Source: Desulfovibrio piger (GTDB lineage: Bacteria > Desulfobacterota > Desulfovibrionia > Desulfovibrionales > Desulfovibrionaceae). From it: a DNA stretch of 64,000 bases. The notes under the pieces are model-generated. The model saw only the letters and a list, made by a program, of their open reading frames with translations. It did not search any database and was not told the DNA's origin. The stretch covers positions 951,001 to 1,015,000 of the forward strand of contig NZ_OX636706.1 in NCBI RefSeq assembly GCF_951793255.1, written 5' to 3'. The stretch's first letter is position 1; every line of letters begins with the position of its first letter. Shown piece after piece: positions 37,039-47,403 of the stretch. Position numbers and translations under genes: made by a program.

Positions 37039-38220
37039 CTAATCGCTGGAGCCGCCGAGCAGGCGGCGGATGTTGCGCACGGCCTGACGGGTGCGGTGAT
37101 CGTTCTCGATGAGGGCGAAGCGCACGTACTCGTCACCGTAGGCGCCAAAGCCCAGGCCCGGCGAGACGGCCACCTGCGCTTCGGTGAGCAGCAGCTTGGA
37201 GAATTCCACGGACCCCATCTTGCGGAACTCTTCGGGGATGCGGGCCCAGACGAACATGGTCGCCTTGGGCGCGGGCACTTCCCAGCCGATGCGGTTGAGG
37301 CCGTCGATGAGCCAGTCACGGCGCTGGCGGTAGATGTCGCAGATCTTGGTGACTTCTTCGTCGCCGCTGCGCATGCCCACGGTGGCCGCGATCTGGATGG
37401 GCTGGAAGATGCCGTAGTCCAGGTAGCTCTTGATGCGGCTCAGGGCGTGGATGAGCTTGGGGTTGCCCAGGCAGAAGCCCACGCGCCAGCCGGGCATGGA
37501 GTAGCTCTTGGACATGGTGTAGAATTCCACGCCCACGTCCTTGGCGCCCTTGGCCTGCAGGAAGCTGGGGGCCTTGTAGCCGTCGAAGACCAGGTCGGCA
37601 TAGGCCAGGTCATGGATGACCCAGATGTTGTTCTCCTTGGCGAATTCCACGACCTTTTCAAAGAAGGCCAGGTCGGTCACTTCCGTGGTGGGGTTGTGGG
37701 GGTAGCACAGGAAAAGCAGCTTGGGACGGGGCCAGGCCTGCTTGGTGGCGGCGGTCAGGTCCTCGAAAAAGTCACGGCCGGGCCCGATGGGCACGCTGCG
37801 CACGTCGGCGCCGGCGATGATGGGCGCATACTTGTGGATGGGATAGGTGGGGTCGGGAGCCAGCACCACGTCGCCGGGCGAGAGCATGGCCAGCGAAAGG
37901 TGGGCGAGACCTTCCTTGGAGCCCATGGTCACGATGGCTTCGGTGTTGGGATCGAGGTCCACATCATAGAGGCGCTTGTAGCGTTCGCACACGGCGTCGC
38001 GCAGATGGGGGATGCCGCGGGAGAGCGAATAGCGATGGTTCACCGGCTTCTGTGCGGCTTCCACCAGCTTGTCCACGATGTGCGGCGGGGTGGGAATGTC
38101 GGGATTTCCCATGCTGAAGTCAACGATATCAATATTCTGGCGACGCAGCTTCATTTTAAGGTCGCCTACCACCGCGAAAACGTAGGGGGGCAGGCGCTGG
38201 ATGCGCGAGAACTCTTCCAT
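37039..38220 (-). CDS. PLP-dependent aminotransferase (AlaC-like, class I/II)
   Basis: 393 residues from the ATG preceded by GCAGGAGAAG; an extended frame of 24 codons upstream is not supported. The fold-type I core shows [31 protein letters not shown] and the PLP lysine in [17 protein letters not shown]. This sequence style ([20 protein letters not shown] at the start) matches the alanine/pyruvate transaminase AlaC group and related proteins often placed next to hom. It may supply alanine, or work in methionine/threonine metabolism given its operon partner. The specificity cannot be settled by eye. Confidence 0.88.
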   Translation of the reverse strand: MEEFSRIQRLPPYVFAVVGDLKMKLRRQNIDIVDFSMGNPDIPTPPHIVDKLVEAAQKPVNHRYSLSRGIPHLRDAVCERYKRLYDVDLDPNTEAIVTMGSKEGLAHLSLAMLSPGDVVLAPDPTYPIHKYAPIIAGADVRSVPIGPGRDFFEDLTAATKQAWPRPKLLFLCYPHNPTTEVTDLAFFEKVVEFAKENNIWVIHDLAYADLVFDGYKAPSFLQAKGAKDVGVEFYTMSKSYSMPGWRVGFCLGNPKLIHALSRIKSYLDYGIFQPIQIAATVGMRSGDEEVTKICDIYRQRRDWLIDGLNRIGWEVPAPKATMFVWARIPEEFRKMGSVEFSKLLLTEAQVAVSPGLGFGAYGDEYVRFALIENDHRTRQAVRNIRRLLGGSSD

Positions 38221-38388
38221 GGGGACGCTTCTCCTGCTGAAGTTCAAAAACTTCAGCCAGATTAGCCAGTGCGTTCGGCATTTGTAAAGCACTTTGCCAA
38301 GATAAGGGCTTTGCGCTACCGTGGTCGGTATTGGACAGGCTACGCCATCTCACGGACCCTTTATCGCCCTTCAACCATCGAGGACCGC

Positions 38389-39438
38389 ATGGAACACCAT
38401 ATCCGTTTCGACGCTGACGCCATGACCCTGTATCTGCTGGACCAGCGCGCCCTGCCCGGGCGCGAGGACTACCTGCCCATCCGCACCCTGGACGAGACCA
38501 TCCGGGCCCTGCAGGTGATGGTGGTGCGCGGCGCTCCGGCCATCGGCGTCACGGCCGGTTTCGGCTGCGTGCTGGCCCTTGAGGAACTGCGCCGCAGCCT
38601 GCCTGCCGGTGCCGACTGGCGCACGGCCTATGACCAGGCCCTGGTGCGTCTGGAGGCGGCCCGGCCCACGGCCGTGAACCTGCGCTGGGGCGTGGAGCGC
38701 ATGCGGGCCCTGTGGCGGGCCCATGCCGGTCTGGAGATGGAGGCCCTCATCCCCGTCCTGCTGGCCGAGGCCGAGACCATGCGCCGCGAGGACGTGGAGA
38801 TCTGCTGCGAGATCGGCCGCCACGGGGCGTCCTGCATCAACGACGGCGACACCGTGCTCACCCACTGCAATGCCGGGGCCCTGGCCACGGCCGGTTACGG
38901 CACGGCCCTGGGCGTCATCCGCGGCGCCCTGGAAGCGGGCAAGAAGGTGCGGGTCATCGCCGACGAGACGCGCCCCTTCCTGCAGGGCGCGCGCCTGACC
39001 GCCTGGGAACTGCAGCAGGACGGCATCGACGTGCGCGTGGCCTGCGACAATGCCTGCGCCCTGCTGATGCAGAAGGGCCTGGTGCAGTGCGTGGTGGTGG
39101 GGGCCGACCGCATCGCGGCCAACGGCGACGCCGCCAACAAGATCGGCACTTTCGGCGTGGCCCTGCTGGCCAAGCATTTCGGCATCCCCTTCTATGTGGC
39201 GGCGCCCCTGTCCACCATCGACCCGCGCACGCCCGACGGCGCGCACATCCCCATCGAGGAGCGCCCCGACCGGGAAGTGACCCATGTGGGCGAGACCCGC
39301 ATCGTCCCCGAAGGGGTGCCGGTCTTCAATTTTGCCTTCGACGTGACGCCCGCTGACTGCATCACGGGCATCATCACGGAAAAGGGCGTCCTGCGCGCGC
39401 CCTACGGCCCGGCCATCGCCGCGGCCCTCAAAGCCTGA
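38389..39438 (+). CDS. mtnA: S-methyl-5-thioribose-1-phosphate isomerase
   Basis: 349 residues. Converts methylthioribose 1-phosphate to methylthioribulose 1-phosphate in methionine salvage. Key features: [17 protein letters not shown] near residue 45, [20 protein letters not shown] (with the catalytic cysteine near 163) and [18 protein letters not shown] (catalytic Asp). GAGG precedes the ATG at 38389. It is divergent from the aminotransferase gene. No other salvage gene is adjacent, so the rest of the pathway, if present, is elsewhere. Confidence 0.95.
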   Translation: MEHHIRFDADAMTLYLLDQRALPGREDYLPIRTLDETIRALQVMVVRGAPAIGVTAGFGCVLALEELRRSLPAGADWRTAYDQALVRLEAARPTAVNLRWGVERMRALWRAHAGLEMEALIPVLLAEAETMRREDVEICCEIGRHGASCINDGDTVLTHCNAGALATAGYGTALGVIRGALEAGKKVRVIADETRPFLQGARLTAWELQQDGIDVRVACDNACALLMQKGLVQCVVVGADRIAANGDAANKIGTFGVALLAKHFGIPFYVAAPLSTIDPRTPDGAHIPIEERPDREVTHVGETRIVPEGVPVFNFAFDVTPADCITGIITEKGVLRAPYGPAIAAALKA

Positions 39439-39498
39439 GCCTGCACGGACGGCACCATGCCGTCCGTTTTTTCTTCCCCTGTCCGGAAAGGAGCGCCC

Positions 39499-41406
39499 AT
39501 GAAAGAACTTACCTTGCTGGCCGACAGCAGAGCGCCGCTGGCCTTCCATCTGGAGACGTCCGCCGCCGTGGCCCACTGGAACCTGCGGGACGTGCCCGGC
39601 AACCACATCTCGCTGCCTGCCCTGTGCGATGCCCGGCTGACGGAGATCCGGCGCGAGCACGCCGCATGGGCCTGCCGGACGGGCCTCAGGCCCGTGGAGG
39701 GGGCGCTGCTGCACGAGCATTTCCAGGCCGGGGAAAAGCTGTCCATGTGGTGGTGTTCGCTGCTCTACGAGCGCCATCCCAAGATGACGCCCCTGCTTTA
39801 CGAGATCTACAAGCTGCGTACCCTGGAGCATCTGCTGGACGAGGGCGGCTTCACGGCCCTGCGTCTGGTGGGCGGCGACGACCGGCTGTGCGAGACCCTG
39901 CTGGCGCTCTGCCAGGCCACGGGGCGGCAGTTCGCGGACTATCACGATCCCAAGTGCCGTGACGGACGCTACCGCAGCCGGCTGCGCCGCATCTATGAGG
40001 CTTGCCCCTCCCTGCTGCGCGCGGCCGGGCGCTTCCTCCACTGGTGGTTCCGGGTGCGCCTGCCCCTCCGGCCCAGGGGCGGGGCCCTGCCCACCCTGCC
40101 GCCCGCGCATGTGACCACGGGCACCATCGCCACCTATTTCCCCAATGTGGACATGGAAGCCGCGGCAGCGGGCCGCTTCCGCTCCCGTTACTGGGAGGGC
40201 CTGCACGACGCCCTGTGCGCGGCGGCGGCCAGGACGCCCGTGCGCTGGCTGTTCATCCGCTTCCCGTCGCCGCAGATGGATCTGGCCGGCTGCATCAGGA
40301 TGCGGGACCGTCTGCGGGCCGCACGGCAGGACGGCGTGAGCTTCCACTATCTGGAGGAATTCCTCACGACCGCCGACCTGCGGGCCGCCTGGAAGCGCTA
40401 TCTGCGTCTGGCCTGGACCAGCCGCCGTCTGGAGGCCTCCATGCGCGAGCTTTGCCGTTTCGAGGGCTCCCGCCTGAACTTTTGGGCCTATATGGCCGAG
40501 GACTGGGCCGAGACCTTCCGGGGCTGGCGCTGTCTGGAGCGCTGCCTGCAACAGCGCGGCATCGACAATTACGTGAAGGCCGCCGGGCCCCAGCGCTGGT
40601 TCACCTTCCCGCTGGAGAACTGCCCCTGGGAACGCATGCTGACCCATGCCGCCCACACCACGCCCGGCGCGGGCGGGCCCGTGTACGGGGCGCAGCATTC
40701 CACCATCCGGCCCACGGACTTCCGCTATTTCGACGATCCGGTCACCTTCACGGACAGCGCCTGCGCGCCCTTCCAGCCCGACCGCATCTGCGCCAACGGG
40801 CAGGGGGCCCTGCGGCAGTGGCAGGCCGCCGGTGTGCCGCAGGAGCGTCTGGAGCTGGTGGAGGCCCTGCGCTACATGTATCTCGTCGATGCCCGCAAGT
40901 CCGCCGTGCCGCCGCAGGAAGGGCAGACGCACCACCGCCTGCTGGTGGTGACCGGCTTTTTTGCCGACGAGACCGCCGACCATGTGCGTCTGCTGGCCCG
41001 GGCCGTGCACGCGGGCCTGCTGGACGGCTGGGAGATCGTGGTCAAGCCGCATCCCTATCTTTCCGTGGAGGCCGACCTGCGTCACGAGCTGGGGGCCCAG
41101 GCCGGGCGCCTGCGTTTTGCCGACGGCCCCATCGCCACCCATCTGGTGCCCGGTACCGTGGTCTGGTCGTCCGCTTCCACCACCGTGGTCTTGGAAGCGG
41201 CCCTCAAAAAGCTGCCCGTCATGGTCATGCTGCCCTCGGACGGCTTCGACCTGTGCCCCTTGCAGGACGTCCCCGGCCTGCTGCGTACCGGCAGCCTGGA
41301 CGATGTGAAGCGGGCCCTGGCCCAGGCCGCGCCGCCCGCCCTGCCGGACGACTATCTGGAATTGCAGCCCGAGCTGCCCCGCTGGCGGGCCTTGCTGGAA
41401 TTGTAA
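39499..41406 (+). CDS. Putative surface carbohydrate biosynthesis protein (TIGR04326-like)
   Basis: 635 residues. No signal peptide. The C-terminal half resembles glycosyltransferases of the GT-B type: VYGAQHSTIRPTDFRYF, then EIVVKPHPYLSVEADL (a KPHP motif seen in CDP- or sialic-acid-type transferases) and VWSSASTTVVLEAALKKLPV (a glutamate-containing nucleotide site). The N-terminal half is unusual and rich in arginine and tryptophan. This arrangement recalls the TIGR04326 surface carbohydrate family, but I could not confirm it. AAAGGAG sets the start at 39499, 60 bases after mtnA; a shared transcript is possible but functional linkage is not evident. A terminator follows. Confidence 0.65.
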   Translation: MKELTLLADSRAPLAFHLETSAAVAHWNLRDVPGNHISLPALCDARLTEIRREHAAWACRTGLRPVEGALLHEHFQAGEKLSMWWCSLLYERHPKMTPLLYEIYKLRTLEHLLDEGGFTALRLVGGDDRLCETLLALCQATGRQFADYHDPKCRDGRYRSRLRRIYEACPSLLRAAGRFLHWWFRVRLPLRPRGGALPTLPPAHVTTGTIATYFPNVDMEAAAAGRFRSRYWEGLHDALCAAAARTPVRWLFIRFPSPQMDLAGCIRMRDRLRAARQDGVSFHYLEEFLTTADLRAAWKRYLRLAWTSRRLEASMRELCRFEGSRLNFWAYMAEDWAETFRGWRCLERCLQQRGIDNYVKAAGPQRWFTFPLENCPWERMLTHAAHTTPGAGGPVYGAQHSTIRPTDFRYFDDPVTFTDSACAPFQPDRICANGQGALRQWQAAGVPQERLELVEALRYMYLVDARKSAVPPQEGQTHHRLLVVTGFFADETADHVRLLARAVHAGLLDGWEIVVKPHPYLSVEADLRHELGAQAGRLRFADGPIATHLVPGTVVWSSASTTVVLEAALKKLPVMVMLPSDGFDLCPLQDVPGLLRTGSLDDVKRALAQAAPPALPDDYLELQPELPRWRALLEL

Positions 41407-41463
41407 CGAAGGCGGACGGGCCTTGGTCCCACGGGTTTCCCGGGCGCTGTCCGCGCCGTGGAG

Positions 41464-41501
41464 GCCGCCCGGTGCCTGATGGAGGCGCAGGGCGGCTTTT
41501 T
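41464..41501 (+). terminator. Terminator after the carbohydrate gene
   Basis: GCCGCCC (41464-41470) pairs with GGGCGGC (41490-41496), followed by TTTTT. Confidence 0.7.
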
Positions 41502-41749
41502 CTTTCCGGGGCCTGCCATACGGCCCGATCGTTTCCCGAAGGCCCGGCAGGGAGAGATGGGGCTTTCTGTGACCGGGAGCATGGCACGCGGACGGACGGC
41601 TCCGGAGCGTGCGGGATGCCTGCGTCCCTCGCAGCCATCCCGCGGGGCTTGAAAAAACAGGCTCCGCTGGGTAGCGTCAAAAGAGCGGCTGCCCCGGGAA
41701 AGGGCGTCGCAGAGCAGGCCCCGCAGGGGGCGTGCGGGAGGATGTCATA

Positions 41750-42322
41750 GTGTTCAGCGAACGGGTCAGGAATTACGGCTCGCGCGGCAAGGGCGTGAGC
41801 GCACGTGACAACCATATCATCAAGGGCATGAAGGCCCTGCACCTGCTGGCGGCCCTGGCCTGGGCGGGCGGCGCCTTTTCCATGCAGGCCCTCGGTTTCC
41901 TCAAACTGGGCATGGACGATCCGGCGACCGTGAAGCTGGTGGAATACTGCCGCTATATCGTGGATTCCTGGGTGGTCATGCCCGGGCTCATCGGCTGTGT
42001 GCTCACCGGCCTGCTCTATTCCATCTTCACCTCACTGGGTTTTTTCAAATTCGCCTGGGTCACCTTCAAGTGGATCATCAGTTTCTGCGCCGGTTTCTGG
42101 GGCACCTTCTTCTGGCTGCCCGTGGGTGACCGCTGCATCGAATGGCTCACGCCCATGGGGCTGGACTGGCCCCTGCGCTTCGTGCGCTCCTGTATCCTGC
42201 CGGAAGAACTCTGGGCTAGCCTGGTCCAGGTAGCCATCATCTTCGCCATGGTCCTGATCTCCATCTATCGCCCGCTGACCTGGAAGATGTACGGCGATCC
42301 CATCGTGCCGCCCACGTCGTAG
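41750..42322 (+). CDS. Small integral membrane protein, function unknown (DUF2269-like)
   Basis: 190 residues from a GTG with GGAGG upstream. Four hydrophobic segments are visible: ALHLLAALAWAGGAFSMQAL, WVVMPGLIGCVLTGLLYSIF, WVTFKWIISFCAGFWGTFFW, and LVQVAIIFAMVLISIY. The first, a histidine in a helix followed by AWAGGAF, recalls small haem- or copper-linked membrane proteins such as DUF2269/CopD-like families, but no full ligand set can be shown. Single gene with its own terminator. Another GTG at 41732 is in frame. Confidence 0.72.
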   Translation: MFSERVRNYGSRGKGVSARDNHIIKGMKALHLLAALAWAGGAFSMQALGFLKLGMDDPATVKLVEYCRYIVDSWVVMPGLIGCVLTGLLYSIFTSLGFFKFAWVTFKWIISFCAGFWGTFFWLPVGDRCIEWLTPMGLDWPLRFVRSCILPEELWASLVQVAIIFAMVLISIYRPLTWKMYGDPIVPPTS

Positions 42323-42452
42323 GAGATATATTTTTGCGGGGAGCCGTCTTTGCCTGACGCAGGAAAGGGGCCCTCCTTCCGCTTCTCGTCCTTTTCCCAA
42401 TGCGTTTCATCAGGCTGGAAACGAGGGGACGGGAAACAGCTGATAAAAGAAC

Positions 42453-42485
42453 AAGGGACGCTCCCGTACAGGGAACGTCCCTTTT
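42453..42485. terminator. Terminator after the membrane protein gene
   Basis: AAGGGACG pairs with CGTCCCTT, with a second inner CCC/GGG pairing, followed by TTTTG; the left side is A-rich, so it may work both ways. Confidence 0.75.
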
Positions 42486-42570
42486 GTTATGGGCTTTAGC
42501 CTGTTGAGCGCCTGACAGGCGCGAAACAAAAAACCACCCGCTATGCGGGTGGAGACAATACGTTATACAC

Positions 42571-42640
42571 ACAAAAACACCTTTCCGCTACGATGAAGTT
42601 GTTCAAGCCCATCGCAACATTAACGGAAAGGTGTTTTTGT
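42571..42640 (+). promoter_or_regulatory. Long inverted repeat masking the tnpA start
   Basis: ACAAAAACACCTTTCCG (42571-42587) is the exact complement of CGGAAAGGTGTTTTTGT (42624-42640), 17 bp. The right arm covers the ribosome binding region just before the ATG at 42642. In IS200 such a structure blocks read-through transcription and hides the start; the same role is inferred here. Confidence 0.75.
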
Positions 42641-42641
42641 T

Positions 42642-43097
42642 ATGGGAACCAAGGCTCATAGCCTAGCGCATACGAAATGGTTGTGCAAGTATCATATCGT
42701 CTTTACTCCAAAATATAGAAGAAAAATAATCTTCGCACAGCTCCGTGAAAGTATAAAAGAAATTCTGCAATGCCTCTGCAAATATAAAGGGGTTGAGATT
42801 CTGGAAGGGCATCTGATGCCGGATCATATCCACATGCTGGTGTCCATTCCTCCTAAAATCAGTGTGGCAAATTTCATGGGCTACCTGAAAGGGAAAAGTT
42901 CGTTGATGATATTCGATAAGCACGCAAACCTTAAATATAAGTTTGGCAACAGAAAATTTTGGGCCGAAGGATATTATGTCAGTACGGTGGGGCTTAATGA
43001 GGCAACGATCAAAAAATATATCCAGGATCAGGAACGTCACGACATTATGAGAGACAAGCTGACATCACGCGAATATCAAGACCCCTTTAAGGGGTAG
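42642..43097 (+). CDS. tnpA: IS200-type Y1 (HUH) transposase TnpA
   Basis: 151 residues, the IS200 length. YHIVFTPKYRRKII starts the fold, GHLMPDHIHMLVSIPP holds the HUH metal motif (HIH), and the catalytic tyrosine is in the late helix region STVGLNEATIKKYIQDQERH. It cuts and joins single-stranded DNA at the hairpin ends. The frame is intact. Its codon use is far richer in A/T than surrounding genes, showing a foreign origin. Confidence 0.95.
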   Translation: MGTKAHSLAHTKWLCKYHIVFTPKYRRKIIFAQLRESIKEILQCLCKYKGVEILEGHLMPDHIHMLVSIPPKISVANFMGYLKGKSSLMIFDKHANLKYKFGNRKFWAEGYYVSTVGLNEATIKKYIQDQERHDIMRDKLTSREYQDPFKG

Positions 43098-43214
43098 CCA
43101 AGGCGGCAAGGGCACTGGGCTTGAACAGCGTGAAAGCCAGCGTCTTTAGGCGCAGCCGGTAACAGGCCCTTACAGGGCCAGAGCAAACCACCCGCTTTGC
43201 GGGTGGTTGTGGAC

Positions 43215-43580
43215 TTTCGCCCGGGGCTCAGGACGGCGGACCGCAAGCCGTCCCGTATGGCGGCTGGGATATTTCAGGCGGCGGCGTTTCGTCTGTGGAC
43301 CGATATATCGGGGAAAGGATAGAGGCGCGCGGGCTTCGAGAAGGCCGCATCCGTGGGGCATCCGCTGTCGGACACGGCGGCAGGATGCCGCCCCCGGCGT
43401 GAAGAAATCAAGAGGGCAGACCCTCCGGTCCTTTGTGGAGACACTTCTCCGGAGAAAGCGCGCGAGGGGTGGGCCCTCTTCGCGCTGGCGTGAGCGGGCC
43501 ATTTTCTCCTCCGCCTGTTGCTGCGAAGGGGCACGGACAGCGCGGCAGGCAGGGATACTTCCTCCTCAGGGCTCTTTGGT
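43215..43580. other. Intergenic region, nothing recognised
   Basis: 365 bases between the IS200-like element and the convergent end of the amrA-like gene. Frames here lack start signals and family features. Confidence 0.4.
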
Positions 43581-44147
43581 TCAGGCCTCGAAGACCAGGC
43601 TCTCGAACCAGAAGAGCAGGGCCTGCGGATCACGCCAGCTGCCTGCGGGCAGACCGGCCTTGCGGCAGAGATGTTCCAGATATTGCCCCAGATCCCAGCC
43701 CTGTTCCACGGGCACCTGCGGCAGGAAGACGCCCTGACGCATGCCCAGGCGCAGCAGCAGGCCGTGACGGCCGATGACGACCCGCGCCGGGTCGGGGCAA
43801 GGGCTCAGGGGGCCCAGCACGGAGATGTGCAGGTGGCAGTGCGGCCATTCCTCCGCATCCAGGGCAGGGAAGCGGGGATCCTCGAAGGCGGCGGCACGGG
43901 CCATGCGCCAGACGTTCTGCCAGAGCGGCTCCCGGCCCACCATGTTGCCGATGCAGCCCCGCAGGTCGCCGTCCTTGTTCAGGGTCACGAAGGAGCCCAG
44001 GGACTGGGCCAGCGTCCCTCCGGCCAGCGCGGACGGCAGGGGCGGCGGGACGTCCTCCCGGCCCTCAAGGGCCGTGGTGATGCTGTCCCGGGCCAGCCGG
44101 GAGAGCCATTGCCGTTCTTCGTCATTGAGGGAAAAGGTGACGCCCAT
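43581..44147 (-). CDS. amrA: AMMECR1-domain protein (AmmeMemoRadiSam system protein A)
   Basis: 188 residues. GDLRGCIGNMVGREPLWQNV is the AMMECR1 signature (usually LRGCIG), followed by AAAFEDPRFPALDAEEW and LHISVLGPLSP; all are well conserved in the family. In bacteria this protein usually travels with a MEMO1-like protein and a radical SAM partner, but neither is next to it here. Its reaction is unknown. GGAGG precedes the ATG at 44147. Single gene. Confidence 0.92.
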   Translation of the reverse strand: MGVTFSLNDEERQWLSRLARDSITTALEGREDVPPPLPSALAGGTLAQSLGSFVTLNKDGDLRGCIGNMVGREPLWQNVWRMARAAAFEDPRFPALDAEEWPHCHLHISVLGPLSPCPDPARVVIGRHGLLLRLGMRQGVFLPQVPVEQGWDLGQYLEHLCRKAGLPAGSWRDPQALLFWFESLVFEA

Positions 44148-44543
44148 GACAGACCTCCGTAACGGGCGCGCAGGAAGTGCGCGATCCCGAGGGGCTCGCG
44201 GCCGCCTGATGCCCGCACGGAAAGCTGTGAAGGGCGGCAGGTCGCGGCATATGGCCGCAGTGTAGGCGGGGCGGGCGGAGGATTCAAGCCGGCTGTGATG
44301 CGGGCGCAGGAGGGGCGGCATGGGGAGGAGGGACCGTTCAGCCCGGTGACCGGCAGGTACAAAAGCGCTGCCCGGCGCAGGCAGGAGGCGGAGGGACTGG
44401 CGCAGGCCCTTGCCCATCCCTGCCGCCGCCGGAAAGCGGGACGGGAAACACCGGGGGCGCTGTCGCCGCAGACCGCCGGGGACGATAGGCGGGGCAGGGC
44501 CCCTTGCCTTCGCCGGACAGGCGTTGCATCCGTGCGGAAAACG
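44148..44543. other. Intergenic region, nothing recognised
   Basis: About 400 GC-rich bases upstream of the amrA-like gene; it should hold that gene's promoter, which I cannot locate with confidence. Confidence 0.4.
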
Positions 44544-44572
44544 GAAATGCCGCGATGGCTCGCGGCATTTCT
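44544..44572 (-). terminator. Candidate terminator of dsr operon copy 2
   Basis: AAATGCCGCGA and its near complement TCGCGGCATTT form a hairpin about 130 bases after the dsrD stop; the T run after it on the minus strand is short (CCGTTTTC). Confidence 0.5.
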
Positions 44573-44701
44573 GTGGGGTAAGGCAGGGCACATGCTCCTG
44601 AACGGTATTTGGCGGCATACCGTATGATATTTGCGTCCGTCGCGGTCCCGACTGCGTGGGGACGGACTGTTGCCGGTGCGGGAGGCACGACCGCCCGGCA
44701 G

Positions 44702-44938
44702 TTAATCTTCGCCCTCGGTATGGGCCTGCTTGCCGGCCCCCTTGAGGCCGTACATGGTGGTGGAGCCGGAAGACCAGAATTCCAGCACTTCTTCGTTCAC
44801 CAGCCTGGTGAGGATCTTCTTCACTTCGCGGGGGCCCTTTTCGGGGAACAGCTCCGTGAAGTCCTTGAAGTAGAACTTGGACTTGGAGGAGGACTTGCTC
44901 TTCAGGAATTCGACAACAACGTCTTTTTCGTCAGCCAT
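44702..44938 (-). CDS. dsrD: DsrD, copy 2
   Basis: 78 residues, a winged-helix protein that stimulates sulfite reductase DsrAB according to recent work on the family. It differs from copy 1 only at residue 45 (arginine instead of lysine, in KKILTRLVNEEV). The gene begins 59 bases after dsrB and ends the second operon. With dsrA broken upstream, its expression depends on read-through or on a promoter inside the insertion sequence. The homology with copy 1 stops at the stop codon. Confidence 0.95.
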   Translation of the reverse strand: MADEKDVVVEFLKSKSSSKSKFYFKDFTELFPEKGPREVKKILTRLVNEEVLEFWSSGSTTMYGLKGAGKQAHTEGED

Positions 44939-44997
44939 TTTTTTCTCCTGAACCCGGCGGCGCCGGAAAGCGCCGCCGGGGTATTTTCAAGCTCGGC

Positions 44998-46143
44998 TTA
45001 GAACTTGAACTGGGTGCTCTGACGCCAGGTGTAGTAAGCCGGATCGCGGAAGTCGTCGATCAGGTGGTGGGTGAACTTCAGGCCGGTCAGCTTGAAGAAG
45101 CTTTCCCAGCCGATGCGTTCGGCCCAGTCGCCCAGACGTTCGTACTTGTTGGCGTTGGCGGCATAGACTTCGACGATGTGCTTCACCGTCTTGGTCAGGG
45201 TGGGCCAGCGCGGCGGCTCGTTGGGGATGTAGCCCACGACCACCTTGGAGAACTTGGGCATGCTGATGCGGTTGGAGACCTTGCCGCCCACCATGATGGC
45301 GATGCCGTCGCCTTCGTGGTCGGCGATGGGCAGGGCGGGGCACATGGTGTAGCAGTTGCCGCAGTACATGCAGCGGTCCTGCTTGATGGCGATGGAGTTC
45401 ACCTTCTGACCGTTGTGTTCCACCTTGGTGGGACGGACGGCAGCGGTGGGACAGGCGGCCACGGCCAGCGGGATCTCGCACAGCTGGTCGGCCCATTCGT
45501 GGTCGATCATGGGCGGTTTGCGGTGGATGCCCACCAGGCCGATGTCGGAGCAGTGCACGGCGCCGCACATGTTGATGCAGCAGGCCAGGGAGATGCGCAC
45601 GGGCGCGGGCAGGCGCATGTTCTTGAAGTCCTCGAACATGGCGTCCATGACGCATTTCACGGGGCCGGAAGCGTCGGTGGCGGGGGTGTGGCAGTGCACC
45701 CAGCCCTGGGTGTGCACCATGTTGCTGACACCGGCGCCGGTGCCGCCCACGGGGAACTTGAAGGAACCGCCGTCGAACTTGCGGCTGTTGAGCTCGTCGC
45801 GCAGGGCCTTCATGGTGTCTTCGTCTTCCACCATGAACTCGATGTTGCTGCGGGTGGTCCAGCGCAGGTAGCCGCCGCAGTACTTGTCGGCGATGTCGCA
45901 CAGCTCGCGGATGTGGGTGATGGACATGGTGCGGGTGCCGCCCACGCGGACGGTGTACACCTTGTCGCCGCCCTCGGCCACGTGCATCAGCACGCCGGGC
46001 TCGAGGATCTCGTGGTACAGCCACTTGCCGAAATTTTTTTTGATGACCGGCGGGAAGAACTCATCGTACTTGCGGGGACCGATATCGGTGATGCGCCCTT
46101 CCATGGGCTTGGCCGGATTGTAGCCGGAAGAAATAAAAGCCAT
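44998..46143 (-). CDS. dsrB: Dissimilatory sulfite reductase beta subunit, copy 2
   Basis: 381 residues, full length. It has the sirohaem/4Fe-4S cysteines in [17 protein letters not shown] and the ferredoxin domain [18 protein letters not shown]. By eye it differs from copy 1 at 13 positions, mostly conservative (for example Asp for Glu). All cluster cysteines are intact, so the subunit itself should be functional. It lies 17 bases after dsrA and 59 bases before dsrD. Because dsrA copy 2 is split, this beta subunit would need the alpha subunit of copy 1 as partner if it is made at all. Confidence 0.96.
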   Translation of the reverse strand: MAFISSGYNPAKPMEGRITDIGPRKYDEFFPPVIKKNFGKWLYHEILEPGVLMHVAEGGDKVYTVRVGGTRTMSITHIRELCDIADKYCGGYLRWTTRSNIEFMVEDEDTMKALRDELNSRKFDGGSFKFPVGGTGAGVSNMVHTQGWVHCHTPATDASGPVKCVMDAMFEDFKNMRLPAPVRISLACCINMCGAVHCSDIGLVGIHRKPPMIDHEWADQLCEIPLAVAACPTAAVRPTKVEHNGQKVNSIAIKQDRCMYCGNCYTMCPALPIADHEGDGIAIMVGGKVSNRISMPKFSKVVVGYIPNEPPRWPTLTKTVKHIVEVYAANANKYERLGDWAERIGWESFFKLTGLKFTHHLIDDFRDPAYYTWRQSTQFKF

Positions 46144-47403
46144 GGTCTTTCTCCCTTACACTAGCGTTGATGGCGTTTGCGGAATTCGGCCAGGTCGCGG
46201 TTCCAGCCGCCGGGCACTTCCTCTTCCTTGAAGAAGATGTACGGGTTGGAGCGGGGAGCCGTGACGTGGTACGGAGCGGCCTCGGTGTCGGTGACTTCGA
46301 GCAGCTTCTGGAAGGAAAGACGCTTCATGGTCTCGCCCACGCGTTCGCGGTTCTTGCCTTCTTCCATCCACCAGTCCCAGATCTTTTCGATGACTTCCTT
46401 GATCTCGGTATACGGCGCTTCACAGGAGATGAAGGGCACCAGCAGCGAGCCCATCTGGGCGCCGTCCACCACGGGGGCCTTGGCGCCCACCAGGATGCTG
46501 GCGCCGCGTTCGTCACCGATGTGCAGGGCGCGGGGCATGGTGTTGATGCAGTGCATGCAGCGCACGCAGTCGGCGGTCTTGATGGACAGCTTGTTGCCGT
46601 CCCAGCTCATGCACTTGGAGGGGCAGCGGTCCACCACTTCGGCCTGGATGTCGAACTTGCCCCAGTCACGACCGGCGTGAGCACCGGCGTTGGGCTTGAA
46701 TTCGCCGCCCACGTAGGCTTTCACGGCATCCTGGTCGATCTTGATGTCGTCCTTCCAGGTACCCACCACAGCGAAGTCGGAACGGGCCATGGCGCACACG
46801 CAGCCGTTGGGGCAGCCGTCGAACTTGAACTTGAACTTGTAGGGGAAGGCGGGACGGTGCAGCTCGTCCTGGTAGTCCTGAGTCAGCTGGTAGCACATGT
46901 CCTGGGTGTTGTAGCAGGCATATTCGCAGCGGGACTGGCCGAGACAGGCTTCGGGGGTGCGCAGGTTGGAGCCGGAACCGCCGAGGTCGTTGTGCAGCTT
47001 GTGGGTCAGAACGTGGAAGATCTCTTCCAGCTGCGGGGTCTGGGTGCCCAGGAGCACGATGTCACCGGTGGAACCGTGCATGTTGGTGATGCCGGAACCG
47101 CGCAGGTCCCAGATGTCGCACAGGTCGCGCAGGAATTTGGTGTTGTAGTACTTGGCAGCGGGCTGGGCCACACGCATGGTGTGGAAGTGGGCCACGCCGG
47201 GGAACTTTTCGGGCTGGTCGCAGTAACGGCCGATGACGCCGCCGCCGTAACCGAACACGCCCACGATGCCGCCGTGCTTCCAGTGGGTCTCCTTTTCTTC
47301 GTAGGAAAGTTCCAGGACGCCCAGCAGGTCTTCGGGGGCATCAGCGGGGATCTGATAGTCGAGTCCTTTGGGATTGGCCGCACGGGCGGCGGCTTCCTGT
47401 TTG

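Larger units (their letters stand above)
42508..43208 (+). mobile_element. IS200/IS605-family element
   Basis: About 700 bases with subterminal hairpins rather than inverted repeats: CCACCCGC-TAT-GCGGGTGG on the left (42534-42552) and AACCACCCGC-TTT-GCGGGTGGTT on the right (43186-43208). A further hairpin GCGCCTG-A-CAGGCGC lies at 42508-42522. It encodes only a TnpA, as in IS200. The exact cleavage points cannot be read from one copy. It lies between two terminated genes, so it is harmlessly placed. Confidence 0.85.
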
